Positions 1 to 5,508 of a stretch of 7,618 bases of DNA are shown piece after piece. This DNA comes from Acidimicrobiia bacterium (GTDB lineage Bacteria; Actinomycetota; Acidimicrobiia; IMCC26256; JAENVU01): contig JAENVU010000306.1 in the NCBI GenBank assembly GCA_016650415.1, positions 1 to 7,618 on the forward strand, read 5' to 3'. Under the pieces are notes generated by a model. It saw only the letters and a program-made list of their open reading frames with translations. It was not told the DNA's origin and made no database searches. The number at the start of each line of letters is the position of its first letter. Positions within the stretch are counted from its first letter, which is position 1. A program made the position numbers and the translations under genes.

Positions 1-1
1 C

Positions 2-472
2 CGACTCGAAGACAAGGGCGTCGAGCGCATCGTGGAGTTCATGCGGGCGCACGAGTCTTTCGCCGATCTGGACGAGGCCGCGGCCGCGATCGGCCAATAC
101 CTCCCGAACCGGAAGCAGACCGATCCGTCTCGGCTGACCCGGAACCTGCGGCAGCGTGCCGACGGACGGTGGGAATGGAAGCACGGCTACACCCGCCAAC
201 TGCGGGGCAGCGATGCGCCGACCCCGGGCGGCGGCTGGCGGCAGTTGGTCGAGGGACTCTCCGACGACGTTGCGCACTTCACGTGCCCGGTGTTGGTACT
301 CCGAGGTTCGGCGTCGGACGTGTTGTCGGCTGAAGGCGCCGATGAAATCGTGTCGCTGATCCCGGATGCCCGGTTGGCCACGATCCACGCCGCCGGCCAC
401 CACGCCGCGGGCGACAACCCCGAGTCGACCGTCGGATTGGTTCGAGCCTTCCTCGCCGACATCGACTGGTAG
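2..472 (+). CDS. alpha/beta hydrolase, C-terminal part (5' end outside window)
   Basis: This is the C-terminal part of an alpha/beta-hydrolase-fold enzyme. The reading frame is open to the left edge (it reads RLEDKGVERIV before the GTG at 32), so the true start and the nucleophile elbow lie outside the window. The first ~70 residues look like the helical cap region (SFADLDEAAAAIGQYLP, then an NLR-x-ADGRW stretch). The rest is the end of the core fold: CPVLVLRG strand, then SD with the probable catalytic acid (Asp codon 317-319), and AAGHHAAGDNP, in which the first His (398-400) is the likely catalytic base, as in the GAGHMVAGD motif of this family. It ends with the usual short helix and an Asp-Trp terminus. 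The substrate cannot be inferred. It converges on the dehydratase gene, with 81 bases of inverted-repeat-rich spacer between them. Family call is firm; specific function is unknown. Confidence 0.85.
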   Translation, partial: RLEDKGVERIVEFMRAHESFADLDEAAAAIGQYLPNRKQTDPSRLTRNLRQRADGRWEWKHGYTRQLRGSDAPTPGGGWRQLVEGLSDDVAHFTCPVLVLRGSASDVLSAEGADEIVSLIPDARLATIHAAGHHAAGDNPESTVGLVRAFLADIDW

Positions 473-478
473 GCGCTT

Positions 479-548
479 CCTCCCTCACCCGGCAGCGTTT
501 GGCGCCGGGTGACGCGTGACGCGTCGTCAGCCGCCAAACGTCGGGAGG
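479..548. terminator. Probable bidirectional terminator with alternative hairpins between convergent genes
   Basis: The spacer between two convergent genes is rich in exact inverted repeats. TCACCCGGC (485-493) pairs with GCCGGGTGA (504-512), and the stem can continue past a bulged A through GC/GC to a GUUUG loop. CGTTTGGCG (496-504) pairs exactly with CGCCAAACG (532-540), and this excludes the first stem because both use base 504 and the loop. GACGCG-TGA-CGCGTC (511-525) is a further tight hairpin. CCTCCC (479-484) and GGGAGG (543-548) enclose the whole region. There is no U-run after the main stems, which is common for actinobacterial terminators but leaves the termination role inferred from position between convergent stops. 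Confidence 0.6.
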
Positions 549-553
549 GGGGG

Positions 554-1012
554 TCAGTCGGTCTTGGGTGGGCGGCAGTTGATGACGAGCGTGAAGATGT
601 TCTTCACGACCGGGTCGCCGGTCGCCTGGTCCCGCCAGGTGGTCTCCTGGACGTAGAACTCCAACTTCCCGCCATTGGACTTCTCCTTTTCGTACACGTC
701 AGTGATCTCCGACGTGCCTTCGAGGACGTCGCCGACCTTGGGCCAGCGGAAGTATTCGAAGCCCTGCTCGCCGTGGAGGATGGCCCGACCGGGGCCGCGC
801 AGCTTCTCGATCGGCAGTCCCGCGGCACCGCCCGCGCCTTCTGATCCCCAGAACGGCATGACGAACGGGAACGTCGGCGGGACCGGCGCGTCGGGGCCGT
901 TGTAGACCTCGTCGCCGTCCATGAGCGCCTGGGCGAAGACCCGCACCGGACCGCGCTCGATACGGACCACTTGGGGATCGCCCTTGGTGCCCTTCAACTC
1001 GGTCAGTGCCAC
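554..1012 (-). CDS. FAS1-like dehydratase / MaoC N-terminal hot-dog domain protein
   Basis: A 152-residue protein of the MaoC-N / FAS1-like dehydratase kind, a single hot-dog fold that usually forms half of a hydratase-dehydratase acting on (3R)-hydroxyacyl-CoA or 2-enoyl-CoA. Supporting features are the FPFVMPFW segment (residues 48-55), ILHGEQGFEYFRWPKVGD (78-95, the start of the hot-dog helix and the following strand), then LEGTSEITDVYEKE and the two closing strands ending in FTLVINCRPP. The R-hydratase signature with Asp and His inside a GD-x-NP-x-H motif is absent, as expected of the non-catalytic half of such pairs (HadA/HadC type). The start is GTG at 1012, preceded on its strand by AGGAGC with a 6-base spacer. 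It lies 56 bases downstream of the acyl-CoA ligase on the same strand, so co-transcription is likely. No catalytic MaoC partner gene follows it. Confidence 0.85.
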   Translation of the reverse strand: MALTELKGTKGDPQVVRIERGPVRVFAQALMDGDEVYNGPDAPVPPTFPFVMPFWGSEGAGGAAGLPIEKLRGPGRAILHGEQGFEYFRWPKVGDVLEGTSEITDVYEKEKSNGGKLEFYVQETTWRDQATGDPVVKNIFTLVINCRPPKTD

Positions 1013-1068
1013 AGCTCGCTCCTGGTGACGGGGACGTCAGCTTCGGCCGGGGAACCTATCGCGACCGT

Positions 1069-2592
1069 TCAGGCGGACGTGAGTTTGTGTTTCATGACCT
1101 TGCCGGTGGCGTTGCGGGGGAGTTCGGCCACGAAGTGGAGTTCCCGGGGCCGCTTGTAGTCGGCGAGGCGCTCGGCACAGAAGGCCAGCAAGGTCGCGGT
1201 GTCGAGGTCCACCCCGTCGCGCAGCACCACGTGCGCGGCGATGTCTTCGCCGAGGACCGGATGGGGAATGCCGACGACCGCGGCCTCCTGCACGTCGGAG
1301 TGCTCCAACAACACGGCCTCGATATCGGTCGGGTACACGTTGTGACCGCCACGGATGATCATGTCCTTCTTGCGGCCGGCGATGTACAGGAAGCCGTCCT
1401 CGTCGAGATACGCGAGGTCGCCGCTGCGGAGCCAGCCGTCGACGGTCCAGGTCGACGCAGTGGCGTCGGCGTCCTTGTAGTACTCGCGCTGCGCGCCCTC
1501 CATCTTCGTGAGGAGTTCGCCGACCTCGCGCGAATCACATTCGGTGTCGTCCTCGCGCACGATCTTGAGTTGCATGGGGCCGATCGGCTTCCCGACCGAA
1601 CCGATGCGCTTCGTCACCTCGTCTTTGGGCATCACGATGTACGCGGGTCCGGCCTCGGTCATGCCGTACGAGTTGGACACGGTGGCGTCCGGGAGTCGCG
1701 CCTGCAACGTGAGCAGGGTCTGGGGTGCGAGCGGCGCACTGCCGATGGAGATCGACGCGAGGCTGGAGAGGTCGGGCTCGGCGAAACGCGGGTGCGCGAC
1801 GAGGAGTTCGGCCATCGCCGGGACCAGGAAGGCCATGGTCGGTCGTTCGGTGGCCACCAGATCGAACCAGCGGGCGGCGTCGAACTTCGGGAGGTAGAGG
1901 CCGACGAGGCCCATCTTCATCGGGTTGTAGATGAACGCGATGCCGGCGAACGTGAACATCGGCGCACCGTGGATCCAGCCGCTGCCGGTCCATGCGGGCT
2001 CGTGATTCGGGATCATCGCAACATTGCGATGCCGGACCGCCACGCCCTTGGGCAGGCCGGTTGTCCCGGAGGTGTACATGATGTCGGCCAGGTCATCGAG
2101 CGCCCGAGGCACCTGCCGGTCCGAGGCATCCGCGGCGAGGAACTCGTCGTAGTCGATCACGCCGGCGGTCGAGGTCGAGTCGGCGCTCACGATGAATCGG
2201 ATACTCGGCACCTCGGCCTGCACCGCGAGCGCGGTGTCCAGCAGTTCCGCGCCGGTGATGACCGTCGACACTTCCGCGTGACCGAGGATCGTGGCGACTT
2301 CGGGGACCGACAGGCGGGTGTTGGTGGGTACGACGACGGCCCCGGCCTTGTGCACGGCCGCGTACGCGACGATCCAGCGCAGCGCCTGATCGCTCGGGAG
2401 ATAGATGGAGACGCGATCACCCGGCGCGATCCCGGCGTCGACGAGAGCCCGGCCCATCTGATTCGACCGATCGTCCCATTCCCGGAACGTGATCGCGGTC
2501 TGCGCATCGAGATCTCGATACGCGATCTCGGGGCCGTGCTCGCGGGCCATGTACCGCAGCTGGTCGACCTGGAGGTCTCCCCAATCGGGCAT
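1069..2592 (-). CDS. Class I adenylate-forming acyl-CoA synthetase (fatty acid-CoA ligase type)
   Basis: A full-length 507-residue ANL-superfamily enzyme that would activate a carboxylic acid with ATP to an acyl-adenylate and then to the CoA thioester in the cytoplasm. All core motifs are present: the P-loop YTSGTTGLPKG (173-183), YGMTE (309-313), the SGD of motif A7 (390-392), the hinge region GRKKDMIIRGGHNVYP (406-421), and the C-terminal catalytic lysine in NATGK (K498). The position after GG in the A8 motif is His rather than the more common Glu, Tyr or Phe. The acyl specificity cannot be read from sequence; length and style fit medium/long-chain or sterol side chain ligases of actinobacteria. 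The start is ATG at 2592, with AAAGGTGGG just upstream on its strand. It is transcribed away from the MBL-Rieske gene across an 88-base divergent spacer, and leads into the dehydratase gene. Confidence 0.93.
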   Translation of the reverse strand: MPDWGDLQVDQLRYMAREHGPEIAYRDLDAQTAITFREWDDRSNQMGRALVDAGIAPGDRVSIYLPSDQALRWIVAYAAVHKAGAVVVPTNTRLSVPEVATILGHAEVSTVITGAELLDTALAVQAEVPSIRFIVSADSTSTAGVIDYDEFLAADASDRQVPRALDDLADIMYTSGTTGLPKGVAVRHRNVAMIPNHEPAWTGSGWIHGAPMFTFAGIAFIYNPMKMGLVGLYLPKFDAARWFDLVATERPTMAFLVPAMAELLVAHPRFAEPDLSSLASISIGSAPLAPQTLLTLQARLPDATVSNSYGMTEAGPAYIVMPKDEVTKRIGSVGKPIGPMQLKIVREDDTECDSREVGELLTKMEGAQREYYKDADATASTWTVDGWLRSGDLAYLDEDGFLYIAGRKKDMIIRGGHNVYPTDIEAVLLEHSDVQEAAVVGIPHPVLGEDIAAHVVLRDGVDLDTATLLAFCAERLADYKRPRELHFVAELPRNATGKVMKHKLTSA

Positions 2593-2680
2593 CAGCCCAC
2601 CTTTCCCGAGTTCGACGCGGCGACGCTACCCGGCGTCGACGAGTCCGGGGCGTGCCCTCGGCGTCTGGCAGGCTGGGCCG
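2593..2680. promoter_or_regulatory. Divergent promoter region with inverted repeat over the leftward -10
   Basis: This spacer separates two divergent genes and must hold both promoters unless transcription comes from farther away. Leftward: TAGCGT (2628 to 2623) fits TANNNT and would give a leader of roughly 25 bases containing the AAAGGTGGG ribosome site of the ligase. Rightward: CAGGCT (2669-2674) lies 6 bases before the ATG at 2681 and would give a leaderless or nearly leaderless mRNA, a common arrangement in actinobacteria. No convincing -35 is seen for either. CGACGC (2621-2626) and GCGTCG (2633-2638) form an exact 6-6-6 inverted repeat over the leftward -10, next to the palindrome CGTCGACG (2634-2641), a possible repressor site. 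Confidence 0.4.
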
Positions 2681-4228
2681 ATGCGAGTCACCTTCCTCGG
2701 TCACGTGGGGATGTACGTCGAAACCGAAGGCGGGTCGGTGTTGTGCGACCCCTGGTTCACGCCGGCCTACTTCGGTTCCTGGTTCCCGTTCCCTCGCAAC
2801 GACACGCTCGACGTCACCCCGTTCACGTCGCCCGATTACCTCTACATCTCGCACCTGCACAAGGACCACTTCGATCCGATCTGGTTGGCGGAACACGTCG
2901 ACAAGCGGGCGAAGGTCCTGCTGCCTGCGTTTCATGTCGACCACCTCGAACGCGCCCTGCGCGCGGTCGGCTTCACCGAGTTCATCCGGACCGACCATGC
3001 CGAGCCGAAGGATCTCGGCAGGCTGAGCGTGGTGATCCTGGCCATGACCGCGCCGGCCGACGGCCCGGCGGGGGACTCCGCCCTGATCCTGCGGGACTCC
3101 AGCGCCGCGCTGCTGAATCAGAACGACGCCCGGCCGCGTGACTTCGACGAGTTGGAATCGTTCGGTCCGTACGACGCGCACTTCACCCAGTTCTCGGGAG
3201 CCATCTGGTATCCGATGGTGTACGACTTCCCGGCCGACGGGAAGCGAGCGCTCGGTGTGCGGAAGCGGGCCGACCAGATGGAACGGGCGGTCCACTACCT
3301 CAGCGATGTCGGGGCGCCGGTGCTGTTCCCGGTCGCCGGGCCTCCGTGTTTTCTCGACGACGATCTGTGGCAGTTCAACGATCTCGACCGCGACCCGGCC
3401 AACATCTTCCCGGACCAAACCGTGTTCCTCGACGAGCTGGTCGCCCGGGGACTCACCGGTGGTGCCCTGTTGGTTCCCGGGTCGGTGGCCACGATCGTCG
3501 ATGGTGCGTGCACGGTGGAACAGCCGGTGGGGGGCGCCCACCCTGACGCGATCTTTGCCGACAAGCGTGCCTACCTCGAGCGGTATCGCGATGACTGGGC
3601 GCTCTGGTTGGCCCAGGAACGCGCATCGTGGCCCCGCGGCCGGTACGACCTCGTCGCGGAGTTGCGATCCTGGCTCGAGCCGCTCCTTGATCTGGCTCCG
3701 TACACCCGGCGCGGCATCAACGGCATCGTGCTGCTCCACTTGGGCGACGTCGGAATCGCGATCGACTTCCCGACGGGCACGGTGCGGGAATGGCACGGCG
3801 AGCCCGTGGTGCATCGCATCGACGTGGATCGCGCCCTGATCGAGTCGCTCATCGAACGGCACGTGGAGGACTGGGTGAACGACCTGTTCCTCTCGTGCCG
3901 GTTCCGGGCGCACCGCGAGGGCCCCTACAACGAGTACGTCTACACGTTCTTCAAAAGCCTGTCGGTCGAGCGGATGGCGTTCTGTGAGGGGTACTACGCG
4001 ACTCTGGCCGAACCGGTCGACGAGATGTTCCAGTGCGGCGAGTACATGGTGCAGAAGCGCTGCCCGCACCTCCGGGCCGACCTCGAGCGATTCGGCTCGG
4101 TCGAGAACGGTGTCCTGGAATGCAAGGTGCACCACTGGCGGTTCGAGCTGGCGACCGGACGCTGCCTGACCTCGGATGACGACGAGCACCGACTCCACAC
4201 CGAACCCGTGAACCGAAGTGAGGGGTAG
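2681..4228 (+). CDS. MBL-fold (UlaG-like) protein with C-terminal Rieske [2Fe-2S] domain
   Basis: A 515-residue two-domain protein. Residues 1-~240 look like a metallo-beta-lactamase fold of the UlaG/NAPE-PLD/CMAH kind: opening strand TFLGHVGMYVET, CDPWF (22-26), metal motif SHLHKDH (H58, H60, D62, H63) and LLNQNDA with a possible metal ligand D149. A middle region (~240-430) is helical with no motif I recognise. The C-terminus carries a Rieske cluster site: C461-P-H463 and C481-K-V-H484, separated by 17 residues. CMP-N-acetylneuraminate hydroxylase joins the same two domains in the opposite order, so an oxygenase-like or redox-dependent role is conceivable but unproven. From memory, mycobacteria have a protein of about this length and composition (Rv3818) of unknown function. 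I chose ATG 2681 because the MBL strand starts there and upstream residues do not fit the family. Its stop is 8 bases before the PHP gene. Confidence 0.85.
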   Translation: MRVTFLGHVGMYVETEGGSVLCDPWFTPAYFGSWFPFPRNDTLDVTPFTSPDYLYISHLHKDHFDPIWLAEHVDKRAKVLLPAFHVDHLERALRAVGFTEFIRTDHAEPKDLGRLSVVILAMTAPADGPAGDSALILRDSSAALLNQNDARPRDFDELESFGPYDAHFTQFSGAIWYPMVYDFPADGKRALGVRKRADQMERAVHYLSDVGAPVLFPVAGPPCFLDDDLWQFNDLDRDPANIFPDQTVFLDELVARGLTGGALLVPGSVATIVDGACTVEQPVGGAHPDAIFADKRAYLERYRDDWALWLAQERASWPRGRYDLVAELRSWLEPLLDLAPYTRRGINGIVLLHLGDVGIAIDFPTGTVREWHGEPVVHRIDVDRALIESLIERHVEDWVNDLFLSCRFRAHREGPYNEYVYTFFKSLSVERMAFCEGYYATLAEPVDEMFQCGEYMVQKRCPHLRADLERFGSVENGVLECKVHHWRFELATGRCLTSDDDEHRLHTEPVNRSEG

Positions 4229-4236
4229 CGCCTCTC

Positions 4237-4875
4237 ATGCTGATCGATCTGCACGCGCACACGTCACCACGTTCGAACTGTTCGCGGACGACGCTGGAGG
4301 AGCTGGTTGCGACCGCGCGGTCACGCGGGCTGGACGCGCTGTGCATCACCGAGCACGACGTCCGCTGGCCGGACGCCGAGCTGGCCGACGCGTCACGCCT
4401 GCTCGGCTTCCCGCTCATACCGGGCGTGGAACTCACGACCGATGTCGGGCATGTTCTCGCGTTCGGCCCGCTGCGCAAACCGCTGTGGATGGGATACACG
4501 CTCGCCGAGCTGGTGGAGGAGTGTGAATCGTCCGATACGGCGTTGGTGTTGCCGCACCCATTGCGACGGTTCGCGGGCGAGCGGGCGATCAAGGGTGGGC
4601 GAGTTCCGCCCACGGCCGAAGAAATCGTGGCGTTCCCGCAGTGGGAGATGGTGCACGCGATCGAAGCGGCGAGTACCCAGACGACGGCGCTCGAACATTC
4701 GTTGACCGCGGCGGCATTGGCGGTCGCGCCGCGACCGGCGGTCGGTGCCAGCGACGCGCACGGTCCCGGGCTCGCCGGTGCGTATGCCACCGACATCGAC
4801 CGAGTGGTTCACACCGCGGAGGACCTGGCTCGGGAGATCCGCGCCGGCCACGTTCGCGCCGTCATCGCGAGCTGA
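4237..4875 (+). CDS. PHP-domain metal-dependent phosphoesterase
   Basis: A 212-residue stand-alone PHP (polymerase and histidinol phosphatase) domain protein, probably a cytosolic metal-dependent phosphoesterase. The full set of metal-binding motifs is visible in order: DLHAHT (H6, H8), ITEHD (H40, D41), PGVE (E65), GH (H72), LPHPL (H107), AIEAAS (E143) and the terminal GASDAH (D173, H175). Nothing is missing, so the site should bind three metals. It is of the short type related to nucleotide or RNA phosphatases rather than to histidinol phosphatase, but the substrate is not predictable. The ATG at 4237 comes 8 bases after the stop of the MBL-Rieske gene, and its likely ribosome site (GTGAGGGG, ending at 4225) lies inside the end of that gene, which indicates translational coupling. 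Confidence 0.9.
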   Translation: MLIDLHAHTSPRSNCSRTTLEELVATARSRGLDALCITEHDVRWPDAELADASRLLGFPLIPGVELTTDVGHVLAFGPLRKPLWMGYTLAELVEECESSDTALVLPHPLRRFAGERAIKGGRVPPTAEEIVAFPQWEMVHAIEAASTQTTALEHSLTAAALAVAPRPAVGASDAHGPGLAGAYATDIDRVVHTAEDLAREIRAGHVRAVIAS

Positions 4876-4914
4876 CCGTCGCGAACTCACACCGACGATC
4901 CGGGAAAGAACCGG

Positions 4915-5508
4915 ATGATGGACTCATCCAGCCATGACGGAGAACTGATTCGAGCGTCTTTGGACGTTCCCGAGCAGTTCGCCGTCGTCTTCGAACGGCA
5001 CTACCCGGCCATCGATCGGTACTGCGTCCGCCGGATCGGCCTCGACGGTCACGATGTGAGCTCGTCGACCTTCGTCACGGCCTTCCGCATTCGGGACCGC
5101 TTCGACCCGACGCGCGCCAACGCGGCGCCGTGGCTGTACGGGATCGCGGGGAACGGGCTTCGCCACCACCGGCGGAGCGAGCTTCGCCGACTGCGTGCCT
5201 ATGAGCGAGTCGAACCCGGAGCGGTGTCGTCGTTCGACATCGATGATCGGATCGATGCCGGCGCAGTCGGCGCCCGACTTGCTCGCGGCCTCCGCACGTT
5301 GCCGACTCGGGACCGCGACGCCCTGCTGTTGTTCGCCTGGGCCGACCTCTCGTACGAACAGATCGCCGACGCCCTGGTCATACCGATCGGCACCGTGCGG
5401 TCGCGGATCTCGCGTGCCCGCATCCGCTTGCGCAACGCGTTGGGTGAGGTCGCCGGGTTTCATGGCGACGCGCCTTCCACCGTCCCCCTTCGAGGTGATG
5501 ACCAATGA
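4915..5508 (+). CDS. ECF (sigma-70 family) RNA polymerase sigma factor
   Basis: A 197-residue extracytoplasmic-function sigma factor. Region 2 spans ~22-92: FERHYPAIDRYCVRRIG, STFVTAF and the conserved DRFDP...APWLYGIAGN block that binds core polymerase and the -10. Region 4 spans ~120-176: LPTRDRDALLLFAWADLSY, then the helix-turn-helix EQIADALVIPIGTVRSRISRAR for -35 recognition. A 20-residue tail without motif follows. The segment before TF reads DVSSS, lacking the acidic residues usual there (AEDLVxETF). ATG 4915 or 4918 can start it; the upstream GGGAAAG (4902-4908) is a weak ribosome site. It lies 39 bases after the PHP gene and overlaps the LCP gene by ATGA. It most resembles actinobacterial ECF factors followed by membrane 'CU044_5270-type' putative anti-sigma proteins (recalled, not searched). 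Confidence 0.9.
   Translation: MMDSSSHDGELIRASLDVPEQFAVVFERHYPAIDRYCVRRIGLDGHDVSSSTFVTAFRIRDRFDPTRANAAPWLYGIAGNGLRHHRRSELRRLRAYERVEPGAVSSFDIDDRIDAGAVGARLARGLRTLPTRDRDALLLFAWADLSYEQIADALVIPIGTVRSRISRARIRLRNALGEVAGFHGDAPSTVPLRGDDQ

Noticed and set aside
1053..1058. TAGGTT as a separate -10 for the dehydratase gene (- strand)
   Set aside because: It fits TANNNT but has no -35 and lies just after the ligase stop; co-transcription with the ligase explains expression more simply.
2489..2680. A 64-residue N-terminal extension of the MBL-Rieske protein
   Set aside because: The extension would run through the divergent promoter and the ligase N-terminus; the MBL fold begins exactly at ATG 2681, and 515 residues suits the family.
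1006..3141. A 711-codon open frame on the + strand opposite the acyl-CoA ligase
   Set aside because: It is antisense to a ligase with all ANL motifs, its translation is low-complexity (rich in R, G, V, H, D) with no recognisable domain, and such long antisense frames are expected in GC-rich DNA.
2417..4198. A 593-codon open frame on the - strand opposite the MBL-Rieske gene
   Set aside because: No domain is seen; it overlaps the start of the ligase and lies antisense to a gene with intact metal and Rieske motifs. It is a codon-bias shadow.
3951..4796. A 281-codon open frame on the - strand opposite the PHP gene
   Set aside because: The translation is Ser/Arg/Ala-rich without motifs, while the + strand encodes a complete PHP metal site.
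4876..4914. ECF autoregulatory promoter (GAAC ... CGTC) before the sigma gene
   Set aside because: GAAC occurs at 4883-4886, but no matching -10 is found at the required 16-17 base spacing.
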